From the NCBI GenBank assembly GCA_043800975.1, contig JAZDMK010000190.1, positions 1 to 35,446 of the forward strand: 35,446 nt of DNA, in the 5' to 3' direction. Below the pieces are notes generated by a model that saw only the letters and a list, made by a program, of their open reading frames with translations, did no database searches and was not told the DNA's origin. This document shows positions 1 to 7,763 of the stretch, piece by piece. How positions within the stretch are numbered: the stretch's first letter is position 1; each line of letters opens with the position of its first letter. This DNA comes from JAZDMK01 sp043800975 (GTDB lineage: Bacteria; Bacteroidota; Bacteroidia; Bacteroidales; JAHJDW01). Made by a program: the position numbers and the translations under genes.

Positions 1-7
1 ATAGAAT

Positions 8-367
8 ATGAAAAACAAAATTTCAATATTGCCAATTATTTTTTTGTTTGCTTTAATGTTAAATTCATGCAAACATGAGCCAGAGGCTTTGCCTGTCAAT
101 CCATCCGACAACTTGGCCATTGACAGCATTCGCGCTACCAAGAAATTAATTCCGATCTGGGAAGAAATTTTTATTACTGTTTACACAAGAGGAAAAAATT
201 TGACTTACAACTGGAGTGCAAACCACGGCAGTATGTCAAGTGCAGATTCTGTAACCATAAAATACTGGGCCTGTCCGACCTGTGTCGGACTAAACACCGT
301 TGAGTGCAAAGTTTCAAACGAATATGGTACAGTATCAGATACCATTATGATCAGAGTAACCTATTAA
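8..367 (+). CDS. Small lipoprotein, Ig/PKD-like fold
   Basis: A 119-residue exported protein of unknown function. The N-terminus is a lipoprotein signal: a Lys pair, a hydrophobic run, then LNSC with the lipidation Cys at residue 21. The rest (about residues 35-119) is beta-rich, with NWSANHG in the middle and a VSNEYGTVSDT segment near the end. That pattern resembles one Ig/PKD-like domain of the kind found in Bacteroidota surface proteins (inference). The next gene starts 2 bp after its stop, so the two are probably co-transcribed with the rhodanese-like gene. The gene is complete, but its promoter lies outside the window. Confidence 0.7.
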   Translation: MKNKISILPIIFLFALMLNSCKHEPEALPVNPSDNLAIDSIRATKKLIPIWEEIFITVYTRGKNLTYNWSANHGSMSSADSVTIKYWACPTCVGLNTVECKVSNEYGTVSDTIMIRVTY

Positions 368-369
368 TC

Positions 370-1329
370 ATGAAGTGGTTTTTAATTTTCATCACAACTG
401 TTTTTTTCATGTTTCCGGAACTGACTTTCGGACAATGTTGTTCTGCCGGGAATCCAGCAGGTGGCGATGGCTCTAATGATGGATTAAATAAAAACGAATT
501 AAGAATTTTCACGTCTTTTAAGCATAGTTTATCCACTGATTATTTTCATCTAGATTCAAAAGAAGAAATTCCATACATAGAGAAAAGCTATTTCGATTAT
601 AGTAACCTTTCCCTTTCTTATGGCCTATCACAGCGATTTACGCTTCATTCGGAACTCGGTTTTTTTTATAATAAAACACAGGAGCTAAAAATTAACAACC
701 AGGACGAAATGATAAAATCGCAAGGCTTGGGAGATTTGTCTTTTTATATGCGTTATGTTGCGTTGAAAACGGTTAAGCCTGTTTCACAGCTTGTGTTTTC
801 CGCTGGCACACGCCTTCCTGTTGGCGCTTTCAATGAGCAAATCGACGGTGTTACCATACCCATCTCCTTGCAGCCTTCATCGGGTGCTTTAAAATTAAAT
901 GCGAGTGTTTTTTATTCCAGAAAATCACCTGAGAAAAAATTCGGATGGAACAGTTTTGCTCTTTTTGAATGGAGTCAGGAAATTGACAAAGGCTTTTTAA
1001 TCTATAAATATGGTCATTACCTTCAGCTCTCAGTAGCAGGCCTATACGCCATTACAAAAGACTTAAATATCATTACCAATGCAAAAGTGGAACTTCGTGG
1101 AAAAGATACAAGAGAGCTTGAACAGGAAGTAGAGTCTTCCGGAGGGGCTGTTGTTTTCATCAATCCACAAGTATCTTATTGTTTGAAAAAAAGATGGGGA
1201 ATAATAGCAATGGCGGATATTCCTTTATATAAATATGTAAACGGATATCAGTTGACCAATCGGTTTTCATTTCAGTTCGGTGTTCGCAAAACCCTTTCGT
1301 TGAGTAAAGCAAAAACAGAAAACAAATGA
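370..1329 (+). CDS. Outer-membrane beta-barrel candidate
   Basis: A 319-residue protein with a signal peptide (MKWFLIFITTVFF, cleavage near residue 22) and a mature start rich in Cys and Gly (QCCSAGNPAGGDGSNDG). The rest alternates hydrophobic and polar residues in amphipathic strands such as FYMRYVALK and LFEWSQEI, and ends in FQFGVRKTLSL, as expected of an outer-membrane porin-like barrel. An open frame runs back to 304, but the ATG at 370 is preferred: it begins a good signal peptide and follows the lipoprotein stop by 2 bp. The stop overlaps the start of the rhodanese-like gene in an ATGA, which indicates translational coupling. No exact family was recognised. Confidence 0.7.
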   Translation: MKWFLIFITTVFFMFPELTFGQCCSAGNPAGGDGSNDGLNKNELRIFTSFKHSLSTDYFHLDSKEEIPYIEKSYFDYSNLSLSYGLSQRFTLHSELGFFYNKTQELKINNQDEMIKSQGLGDLSFYMRYVALKTVKPVSQLVFSAGTRLPVGAFNEQIDGVTIPISLQPSSGALKLNASVFYSRKSPEKKFGWNSFALFEWSQEIDKGFLIYKYGHYLQLSVAGLYAITKDLNIITNAKVELRGKDTRELEQEVESSGGAVVFINPQVSYCLKKRWGIIAMADIPLYKYVNGYQLTNRFSFQFGVRKTLSLSKAKTENK

Positions 1330-1691
1330 ATGATATAAAATCAATCAGTTGCAGTGAAGCTATAAAAAAACTTTCTGAAGGTGCTGTTCTTATTGATGTA
1401 AGAGATCAAAGTGAAATTAAAAAGTGTGCTTTTGATTTGAAAAAAGTAATTGAAATCCCGGCTTTTCAATTTCAAAAACGTTTGCAGGATTTTCCAAATG
1501 ACAGCATGATAATTTTGGCAGATACAGAAAATGAGAAAAGTAAAAGAGCTGCTGTAACTCTTTTGAATAATGGCTTTACGGAAGTTGTTTATTTAGAAGG
1601 TGGAATGAAGGAGTGGGAAAGCAAAGGTTTTCCTGTATTCAAGTCAACTGATTATTTGAGTTCATACAGTAAATGTGGATGTTGCGGGTAA
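1326..1691 (+). CDS. Rhodanese-like protein without catalytic Cys
   Basis: A 121-residue single-domain rhodanese fold with no signal peptide, so probably cytoplasmic. VLIDVRDQSE (21-30) is the typical first half and VVYLEGGMKEWESKGFPV (87-104) the typical end. The active-site loop, usually CxxGxRS, reads DTENEKS (66-72), with Asp66 where the sulfur-carrying Cys should be. Ordinary thiosulfate sulfurtransferase activity is therefore unlikely. The C-terminus instead carries KCGCCG (Cys117, 119, 120), which could bind a metal or carry sulfur (inference). It overlaps the barrel gene by 4 bp. A role in binding or signalling is as likely as catalysis. Confidence 0.8.
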   Translation: MNDIKSISCSEAIKKLSEGAVLIDVRDQSEIKKCAFDLKKVIEIPAFQFQKRLQDFPNDSMIILADTENEKSKRAAVTLLNNGFTEVVYLEGGMKEWESKGFPVFKSTDYLSSYSKCGCCG

Positions 1692-1817
1692 TTGTTTTTT
1701 TTAGAAGCCAATGTACCACCCCGCATTGTTATCATGGATAACGGAAACATTCTCGATGATTACGTGAGCTTCGAAGAACTGAACTGGAAAGAGATTCTGA
1801 AGCTTCTCGAAAATTAA
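1692..1817 (+). pseudogene. Possible 3' remnant of a thioredoxin-fold gene
   Basis: Directly after the rhodanese-like stop, and in the same frame, 41 sense codons run to a TAA at 1815-1817 with no plausible full-length start. The peptide contains VPPRIVIMDNGNI followed by a helical tail ending EILKLLEN. This resembles the end of TlpA/thioredoxin-like proteins: the cis-Pro segment VPR, a strand, D-x-x-G, then a last helix. The CxxC half is absent. It is most simply read as the leftover end of a deleted gene. A 27-codon open frame from the ATG at 1734 could also be expressed, but I see no ribosome site for it. Confidence 0.35.
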
Positions 1818-1841
1818 TTGTTAACGACTTGTTAATGAGTT

Positions 1842-1870
1842 TTTGCATATAAGGAAAAGCGGTATTTTTG
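1842..1870 (+). promoter_or_regulatory. Bacteroidota-type promoter for the 1889 gene
   Basis: TTTG at 1842-1845 and TATTTTTG at 1863-1870, separated by 17 bp, match the -33 and -7 consensus of Bacteroidota. Transcription would begin near 1876, about a dozen bases before the ATG at 1889. The promoter therefore looks intact although codon 2 of the gene is a stop. Confidence 0.5.
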
Positions 1871-1888
1871 TTTTCTAAACTATCCGTT

Positions 1889-1990
1889 ATGTAAAAAAGA
1901 AATATTCTTCTGAGCCTGCTTTTAGCAGCGTTTGCGGTATGTACATCGAATGCCCAATCCAAAATCGATTCTGCTGAAATCACATCACAA
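1889..1990 (+). other. Signal-peptide segment interrupted by stop at codon 2
   Basis: ATG at 1889 is followed at once by TAA (1892-1894). After that the frame is open and encodes KRNILLSLLLAAFAV and then CTSNAQS, a textbook Sec signal peptide that joins in frame to the 1991-2620 reading frame. The original gene therefore clearly began at 1889. A single base change of an AAA or similar codon to TAA would explain the damage. There is no ATG, GTG or TTG between the stop and the end of the signal peptide. Either the exported form is lost, a rare ATT or CTG start is used, or the base is a sequencing error. Confidence 0.75.
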
Positions 1991-2620
1991 GTGCCGGAAC
2001 TGAATAAATTCCATGAAATCATTTTTACAATGTGGCACGAAGCCTATCCTGCGAAGGACATCAAAGCACTGAAAGGATTTGTCCCACGTATTAAAGAAGA
2101 TATGGAAAAGATCAACAAGGCCCAGCTTCCGGGTATTCTGAGAGAAAAAGAAGACGACTGGAAAAAACAGCTTGTTGAATTTAATGCCGCTGCCGATAAT
2201 TATTATAAAGCCGCTGCAGGCAATGACGATCAGGCAATGCTGGATGCAGCCGAAAAACTGCACCATGATTTTGAAATGACAAACCGTGTGATCCGCCCCG
2301 TTTTAAAAGAGGTAGACCAGTATCACAAGACACTGTATGTCATCTATCACAAACTTTATCCGGATAAGAAGTACAGCGAAATTGCAAAACTCTCCGATTC
2401 GTTCGTCCAGCAGGCAGAAGCCATCACAAAATGCAATGCAGAGACGCTGAAAAAAAGACTGGGAGGCAAGGTTCCAGTTTTCCACGAGGCCGCTAAAAAC
2501 CTCTACGAAGCTACCGTTCAGCTGAAAGAAATTCTGAAAGGAAATGACGATTCAAAAAAAGAAGAAGCTGTGCTGAATGTGCATGCTTCGTATAAAAAGC
2601 TGGAAGCGTTGTTTCAGTAG
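1991..2620 (+). CDS. Duplicated helical His-containing protein
   Basis: A 209-residue all-helical protein, numbered from a GTG at 1991; the ancestral start is ATG 1889 with a signal peptide, so the natural location is the periplasm. It is built of two related halves: FHEIIFTMWHEAYPAKD (7-23) matches YHKTLYVIYHKLYPDKK (111-127), and AAEKLHHDFE (86-95) matches the region around VHASYKKLE (197-205). Histidines recur at equivalent places (8/112, 16/120, 91/198), which would suit metal or haem binding in four-helix bundles (inference). No family was recognised. It stands alone between a promoter at 1842 and a terminator at 2654. Confidence 0.6.
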   Translation: MPELNKFHEIIFTMWHEAYPAKDIKALKGFVPRIKEDMEKINKAQLPGILREKEDDWKKQLVEFNAAADNYYKAAAGNDDQAMLDAAEKLHHDFEMTNRVIRPVLKEVDQYHKTLYVIYHKLYPDKKYSEIAKLSDSFVQQAEAITKCNAETLKKRLGGKVPVFHEAAKNLYEATVQLKEILKGNDDSKKEEAVLNVHASYKKLEALFQ

Positions 2621-2653
2621 TTGCTTTTGATTTCGCTGAAAACAGAAACGTAT

Positions 2654-2682
2654 AAATCCTCCGGTAGTCGGGGGATTTTTTT
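2654..2682 (+). terminator. Rho-independent terminator
   Basis: A 10-bp stem (2654-2663 with 2669-2678, one G-T wobble) closes a 5-base loop and runs into a T tract ending at 2682. It lies 34 bp after the stop of the helical protein gene. Confidence 0.8.
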
Positions 2683-2739
2683 AAGGCAACCTTTCCCGAA
2701 ATTTTCGTCTTTGAACATACCTAAAAATCTAAATGTATT

Positions 2740-3999
2740 GTGAGGAAATTAATTACTTTTTCAGTTCTTTTGATATTTGCATCGATCGTGAAAGGGCAGG
2801 ACATTGTAAAAGCGCTTTTTCTCGGAAACAGCTATACGGCTGTTAATACTCTTCCTTTACTTGTAGCGCGAATGGCAAACAACACGGGCGACCTATTGAC
2901 CTGGAGTTGGAATACCCCCGGCGGTTACACGTTAAGCGGTCATTTAACAAGCGCAACTTCTGTCAGTTTAATTCAGCAGGGTGGATGGGATTATGTTGTG
3001 TTACAGGAACAGAGCCAGCTTCCTTCATTTACAAACCCCGAAGTGGAAAGTTTAGTGTTTCCTTATGCGCACTCGCTCGACAGTATGATAGATCTTTATA
3101 ACCCCTGCGCGAACACAACTTTTTACATGACTTGGGGGCGCAAAAATGGGGATGCATCCAACTGTGCTGTGTGGCCTCCCGTGTGTACATACGAAGGTAT
3201 GGACAGCTTGTTGCGCATGCGTTATCGAATGATGGCAGATACCAACCACGCACTTCTTTCACCGGTAGGTTGGGTGTGGCATTACCTGAGGCATAATCAT
3301 CCGTCGATTGAGCTTTACAATCCCGATGAAAGTCATCCTTCGCTGGCAGGTTCCTATGTTGGAGCAGCGTGCTTTTATACGTTGTTTTTTAAAAATGATC
3401 CCGCCCTCATCACCTGGGACAGTACACTGAATACTGCAGATGCATTAGTTATCCGCAATGCGGTGCACGACATTGTCTATGACAGTCTTTCCAAATGGAA
3501 TGTGGGCCGGTGGGATCCGGTTGCAGATTTTACTTTAGGACACAATGGTCTTCAAATTGACTTTACTGATCAGTCGCATTATGCCGATAGCTGGACCTGG
3601 GATTTTGGTGACGGAAATTTTTCAACAGTTCAGAATCCGTCACACACCTTCACTGCGCCCGGTGCATTCAACGTGGAGCTGAAAGCCTGCCGTTGCGGCA
3701 TCTGCGATAGTGTGACACAAGTAATAACGGTTACATCAGCAGAATCAAATTTATTTGCCAAACAATTTTTTCTGTATCCGAATCCCGCAAAGGATAAACT
3801 GATTTTAAGCTATACCGGGAATGACATGGCTTTTGAGCAATTTACACTGATGGATGCACAGGGAAAAATTATATTGCAAAAAGGAAAAAGTGAAGGAAGC
3901 ATTGATTTTATTGATGTTTCAAAACTTCCATCTGGCAACTATTTCCTTCGTGTTTTTGGCAATAAAAATTCAGCACTGTTAAAATTTATCAAGGAATAG
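2740..3999 (+). CDS. Secreted SGNH hydrolase, PKD and T9SS domains
   Basis: A 419-residue secreted protein. After a signal peptide (1-20) an SGNH/DUF4886-like hydrolase domain (about 23-255) shows ALFLGNSYT with nucleophile Ser31, GGWDYVVLQEQS (81-92) and a catalytic DESH (Asp196, His199) followed by PSLAGSYV. A PKD domain follows (about 261-332, with WTWDFGDG at 285-292), then a T9SS type A sorting domain from FFLYPNPA to the end. It is probably an esterase or deacetylase acting on polysaccharide outside the cell; the substrate is unknown. The start is GTG at 2740, because the nearby ATG at 2733 is out of frame. It is a single-gene unit between the 2654 terminator and a palindromic spacer. 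Confidence 0.85.
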   Translation: MRKLITFSVLLIFASIVKGQDIVKALFLGNSYTAVNTLPLLVARMANNTGDLLTWSWNTPGGYTLSGHLTSATSVSLIQQGGWDYVVLQEQSQLPSFTNPEVESLVFPYAHSLDSMIDLYNPCANTTFYMTWGRKNGDASNCAVWPPVCTYEGMDSLLRMRYRMMADTNHALLSPVGWVWHYLRHNHPSIELYNPDESHPSLAGSYVGAACFYTLFFKNDPALITWDSTLNTADALVIRNAVHDIVYDSLSKWNVGRWDPVADFTLGHNGLQIDFTDQSHYADSWTWDFGDGNFSTVQNPSHTFTAPGAFNVELKACRCGICDSVTQVITVTSAESNLFAKQFFLYPNPAKDKLILSYTGNDMAFEQFTLMDAQGKIILQKGKSEGSIDFIDVSKLPSGNYFLRVFGNKNSALLKFIKE

Positions 4000-4027
4000 T
4001 AGCTGTTCTTCTTTTAGATTGTTTTAC

Positions 4028-4069
4028 TATATTTGTATTAAAGATGATTAACTCATCTTCACATTTTTT
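4028..4069 (+). promoter_or_regulatory. -7 box followed by a dyad and T run
   Basis: TATATTTG at 4028-4035 matches the Bacteroidota -7 box, but no clear TTG lies at -33. Just after it AAGATGA (4041-4047) and TCATCTT (4053-4059) form a perfect 7-bp inverted repeat, with TTTTTT at 4064-4069. The dyad may be a weak terminator of the hydrolase gene or part of the leader of the 4191 gene; the sequence does not decide. Confidence 0.35.
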
Positions 4070-4081
4070 GTTATTGTTCTT

Positions 4082-4155
4082 TGCCACAAATTCTCAGAAG
4101 CACAGATTGTCACAGAATTTTCTGTGAACTTTTGTGTTTTCGTGTTTCTGTGGCA
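4082..4155. repeat. 74-bp imperfect palindrome
   Basis: TGCCACA at 4082-4088 pairs with TGTGGCA at 4149-4155, and the centre is a perfect TCACAGAA/TTCTGTGA dyad around 4118-4119. The arms between are imperfect, both being variants of a CACAGA/CACAAA-rich phrase. The arrangement resembles dispersed intergenic palindromes of Bacteroidota genomes. No protein is encoded, although an unused ATG at 4134 falls inside. Confidence 0.6.
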
Positions 4156-4190
4156 GAAATTCTTACTCTATTATTTCAAAACTAGTTATC

Positions 4191-4769
4191 ATGAAAAAAT
4201 TACTTTTTCTTTTTATTGTGATTACTGCATTGGGCTTGCATGCCATAGCGCAGAACAGTCAGGCTTCTCCGAACGAGAAGATAAAAGCTGATGCAAACAA
4301 ACAAATCCCCGAATGGCTGAAAAAAATTCCAGTAGGAAAGGAATTGTCGTATGGTTTTCAGAGCCGCGATGAATTTTCCAAAGCAACTGCCGGTGATCCA
4401 TTGTCGTATTTCACACTCATAAAAGACGGACTCGTTACTTCAATAGAATTTAGAGTGCCCATTCTGATCGACGGTGAATACAGAGCTTTGCTGACGATGC
4501 AGAAAAACGGAGAGGAATATCTGGCTGTAGATTTTGGTGCTAAAGAGTTAGCCAAGGACATTCAAACAACTCTAAAAAATGCGGATGTTCCTGTTTCCGG
4601 ATTTGTAAGATGCATTGATCTGCATTCAGATTTTCTTTTAATGTTGGGCAGTTCAGGGGAGGATGTTCTCATTCCGTTATCCTCCGCAATACAATTTTTG
4701 TCATCACAAGGTGTTGAAAATGCCAAAGAATTTTATCCGCTTTCAGAGATCATCACCTATATCAAATAA
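4191..4769 (+). CDS. Exported protein paired with papain-like protease
   Basis: A 192-residue protein of unrecognised family with a clear signal peptide (MKKLLFLFIVITALG, cleavage after AIAQ). The mature part has a proline-containing helix (about 30-45), then beta-rich segments including SIEFRVPILIDGEYRALLTM. It ends 3 bp before the papain-like protease gene, so the two are co-expressed and both are exported. A role as protease partner, chaperone or inhibitor is plausible but inferred only from this pairing. ATG 4191 is chosen over the ATG at 4134, which would place 19 unrelated residues before the signal peptide and lies inside a palindromic repeat. Confidence 0.7.
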   Translation: MKKLLFLFIVITALGLHAIAQNSQASPNEKIKADANKQIPEWLKKIPVGKELSYGFQSRDEFSKATAGDPLSYFTLIKDGLVTSIEFRVPILIDGEYRALLTMQKNGEEYLAVDFGAKELAKDIQTTLKNADVPVSGFVRCIDLHSDFLLMLGSSGEDVLIPLSSAIQFLSSQGVENAKEFYPLSEIITYIK

Positions 4770-4772
4770 GCC

Positions 4773-5600
4773 ATGAAGAAGACATTCATCATACTTTTCA
4801 TTCTGTTCGCATCTTTTCAGATTCGTGCGCAGGTGCTTGATGTACCTGAAGTAATTCAGGAGCAAAACCAATGGTGCTGGGCAGGTTCGTCCAACTGCAT
4901 TTTGAAATATTATGGTTTTAATTTTCAGCAGTGTGATCTGGCTGAGTATACACGCACCGTTGCTACATGGCATAGCTTCGGAACAACAAATTGTTGCACC
5001 GACCCTTCTTTGGGCTGTAATTATTGGAATTACAATTACGGTTATATTGGAAGCATCGAAGATATTCTGGAACATTTTGGAAGCATTGCCAACACCGGTT
5101 ACGGCAGTCCTCTGACGGAACCTGAAGTAACTGCCGAACTTTCCATCAACCGTCCCTTTGTGATTCGCTGGGGCTGGTATTCTGGAGGCGGACATTTTAT
5201 CGTCGGACATGGTCTTAGTGGTGGCAGCATGTATTACATGGATCCATGGATGGGCGAAGGTTTAAAGATTTCCACCTACAGCTGGGTGCTTGATAATTCG
5301 GTTCATTACTGGTCACACACAAATCGCATGGACGTGAGCGGTGTTGAAGAGAGTGATGGGAACAGCCTGTTACCAATGACTTATCCTAATCCGTCTGACG
5401 GAGAAATTACACTTGATTTGGGAATTCAAAATTCAAAAGACCTGAAGATTCAGATTACTGATGCAACAGGAAAAACGGTCGGAAACGAAAAGAATTATAT
5501 TGCAGGAATGAAAATTTCACTTCCCGATAACGGCGTTTACCTGATCCATATTTCAGGAAAAGATTTTCAGAAAACGGAAAAGGTCGTAGTTTGTAAGTAA
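4773..5600 (+). CDS. Secreted papain-like cysteine protease, T9SS
   Basis: A 275-residue secreted protease of the papain-like AvrRpt2/C39-like group. After the signal peptide (1-20) comes QEQNQWCWAGSSNC, with oxyanion Gln29 and nucleophile Cys35; GGHFIVGHG supplies His141 and YYMDPW supplies Asp157. All expected catalytic residues are present. The domain spans about 21-190. The C-terminal 80 residues form a T9SS sorting domain beginning MTYPNPSDG. Six further Cys between 42 and 82 suggest disulfides. The gene starts 3 bp after the exported companion gene, and an exported YD-like gene follows 17 bp later. The substrate is unknown. Confidence 0.85.
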   Translation: MKKTFIILFILFASFQIRAQVLDVPEVIQEQNQWCWAGSSNCILKYYGFNFQQCDLAEYTRTVATWHSFGTTNCCTDPSLGCNYWNYNYGYIGSIEDILEHFGSIANTGYGSPLTEPEVTAELSINRPFVIRWGWYSGGGHFIVGHGLSGGSMYYMDPWMGEGLKISTYSWVLDNSVHYWSHTNRMDVSGVEESDGNSLLPMTYPNPSDGEITLDLGIQNSKDLKIQITDATGKTVGNEKNYIAGMKISLPDNGVYLIHISGKDFQKTEKVVVCK

Positions 5601-5617
5601 CTCGTGGATATTGAAAG

Positions 5618-6364
5618 ATGAAAAAAATACTTTTAATAATACTTTTGTTGTATGCAAATTTTGCAGGCGCACAGGATGGATACTTCACCGGACTCTTTCC
5701 GTGGATGAACCCTGCTCAGTTCAAATCGCTGAAAGTAAACAAGGTAATTTCGCATGACTATGCTATCATCAATGAGAAGGATTCTCTCTATTCCATCGAC
5801 ACTTTTATTTTCGATCGGGAAGCAAGACTTGTGGAAGAAATTTATCATGGATCAATCAAACAAAGTATCCGTTACCGGTATCTGCCGGATGGTCGTCTTG
5901 CCTCATGGACCTACTATGCTGACCATATCATGATGAAGTATGACACGATTTTGTATGATAAAAAAGCGAATACCATGACAATGGGTAATTACAACATGTC
6001 AGATGCACGGCATGTCGTTCATTATAATGAAAAAGGAAAGATGACACAGTGGGATCAGGAAAACTGTGAGGATTGCTTTACAGAACAAACACCTGAAAAA
6101 TGGAAGTTGTCCACCCGGTACAAATATATTTACAGTTTGGATGGTACACAGATCATACAGCGTATATGTTCTGAAGGAGAAGTGGGTGAATACAACTATG
6201 ATAAAAACGGAAAGTTGACACTGATAAAAGTTGCAGACGATGTCTTTAGCCGTTATTTTATGCATACGTTTGATTATAACGATAAGGGTTTGATCCTTAC
6301 AGAAAGACGAAAGGGTCAGTTTGTTGACAGCCACGATGAATTTAAATTCATCTTCTTTAAATAA
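5618..6364 (+). CDS. Exported YD-repeat-like protein
   Basis: A 248-residue protein with a signal peptide (MKKILLIILLLYANFAGAQ). The mature chain is a series of short beta hairpins of the form (tyr/asn)-asp-x-x-gly-(lys/arg)-leu, for instance YLPDGRLASW, YNEKGKMTQW, YDKNGKLTL and YNDKGLIL. This is the pattern of RHS/YD or toxin_WG-like repeat sheets, here on a small scale. No enzymatic motif is visible. It is exported and probably bound to the envelope or periplasmic, since there is no T9SS domain. It lies 17 bp after the papain-like protease gene and may share its transcript. Confidence 0.65.
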   Translation: MKKILLIILLLYANFAGAQDGYFTGLFPWMNPAQFKSLKVNKVISHDYAIINEKDSLYSIDTFIFDREARLVEEIYHGSIKQSIRYRYLPDGRLASWTYYADHIMMKYDTILYDKKANTMTMGNYNMSDARHVVHYNEKGKMTQWDQENCEDCFTEQTPEKWKLSTRYKYIYSLDGTQIIQRICSEGEVGEYNYDKNGKLTLIKVADDVFSRYFMHTFDYNDKGLILTERRKGQFVDSHDEFKFIFFK

Positions 6365-6434
6365 TTGCTACAATAATTCCGGCAAAATATTCAGCTGTTC
6401 ATACGCATAGTTTTTCTTTCTTTGCAGGCAAATT

Positions 6435-7727
6435 ATGCCGCGCAATCCAATACAAATTAAACCTTCCGAACGCAATGCTTTTCGCTTGCACTTAGCTTAT
6501 TCCATTCTGGATGGGTTGATCCTCGGTATTCTGGCGCTGAATGAATTTGTATTTATTAAAAGTTTAAAAGGCAGTGAATACCAGCTCAGCGTACTCTTTC
6601 AGCTGACGACCGTGTTATTGATTTTTTCAGTGTTCTTTCACGAAATAATCCGGCGTGCAAAAAATAAACGCAGGATGATTCGTATCACTGCAATCATCAC
6701 TCGTCTGCCGTTGTTGCTACTTTTATTTTTCCCATCACAACCCGAAGCGTATGCTGACCAGCCGTATTTTCATTATTTGTTTCTCGCAATTTTTTTAATG
6801 TACTATCTCGCGAATCCCATTGTATTTCCGGTCATCAACCGCCTGCTGAAATCAAATTATTCACACGAGAATTTCGGACGTTTATACAGCCGTGCAACAA
6901 CCTGGAATAAAATCGTAATGATCTCGGTTACCTTGTTGTATGGTCTTTTACTCGACTACGACAGTTCTGCATTCCGTTATGTATTTCCGGTTGCTGCTGC
7001 ATTGGGAATCACATCTGTCTTTTTGCTTACACGAATCAAAGAAAAAGAAGTTGTAGAGGAAGAAGAAATCCGCAGTGGGTTGTGGCATGCTGTGAAAGAC
7101 TCCATCCGGCGCATGTTTTCAATATTAAAAACCAACAAACCCTATCAACATTTCGAATGGGGTTTTATGCTCTACGGATTTGCATTCATGAGTACGATCA
7201 GTGTAATTACAATCTTCTTTGATCGAGCATTGGGTTTGAATTATTCCGGTGTTGCCTTTTATAAAAACACCTACAACATTATTTCAATTTTCCTGTTTCC
7301 ATTGTTCGGACGTTTGATCGGACGCATCGATCCGCGGCGCTTTGCAGCCATCACTTTTTTCTCAATGATGATGTTTTTGTTGTTTCTGATTGTCACCGAA
7401 CATTTCCCGTATTTTACTACTGTGTGGGGCATAAAACTTTTCTGGATGATGATTCCTTATATCATCTTTCAAAGCTTGTTTGCTGCCACCATGGGTTTGC
7501 TGTGGAGCATCGGCTCAGTTTATTTTTGTAAAAAGGAAGAAGCGGAAATCTATCAGGCCATACATCTCACCATGACGGGCGAGCGTGCATTGTTTGCTCC
7601 ACTGTTGGGAATGCTGTTTTATACATTGGCGGGCTTTACATTTACCTTTGCTGTGGGTGCAGGAATGCTGGCGGCCGGTGTAGTTGTGATGTTCTGGTCG
7701 ATGAAAAAGTTTCCGGTGAATAAATAA
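6435..7727 (+). CDS. MFS-type transporter
   Basis: A 430-residue inner-membrane protein with roughly twelve hydrophobic segments in two halves, separated by a charged loop around residues 200-225 (RIKEKEVVEEEEIRSG). The N-terminus is cytoplasmic and the end basic (MKKFPVNK), as in the major facilitator superfamily. The loops IRRAKNKRR and GRLIGRIDPRR fit the basic cytoplasmic loops of that family. Substrate cannot be read from the sequence. The length is normal. It is a single gene, convergent with the nitroreductase gene. Confidence 0.75.
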   Translation: MPRNPIQIKPSERNAFRLHLAYSILDGLILGILALNEFVFIKSLKGSEYQLSVLFQLTTVLLIFSVFFHEIIRRAKNKRRMIRITAIITRLPLLLLLFFPSQPEAYADQPYFHYLFLAIFLMYYLANPIVFPVINRLLKSNYSHENFGRLYSRATTWNKIVMISVTLLYGLLLDYDSSAFRYVFPVAAALGITSVFLLTRIKEKEVVEEEEIRSGLWHAVKDSIRRMFSILKTNKPYQHFEWGFMLYGFAFMSTISVITIFFDRALGLNYSGVAFYKNTYNIISIFLFPLFGRLIGRIDPRRFAAITFFSMMMFLLFLIVTEHFPYFTTVWGIKLFWMMIPYIIFQSLFAATMGLLWSIGSVYFCKKEEAEIYQAIHLTMTGERALFAPLLGMLFYTLAGFTFTFAVGAGMLAAGVVVMFWSMKKFPVNK

Positions 7728-7763
7728 TTTTTCTAAATACAATATTTCAAGAAAACTTTCGTT

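Noticed and set aside
1732..2022. Minus-strand open frame of 96 codons across the codon-2 stop region
   Set aside because: The plus strand shows an in-frame signal peptide and promoter here; the minus frame has no motif.
4743..5210. Open frame of 155 codons on the minus strand
   Set aside because: It is antisense to the papain-like protease, which has all its catalytic residues in the plus frame.
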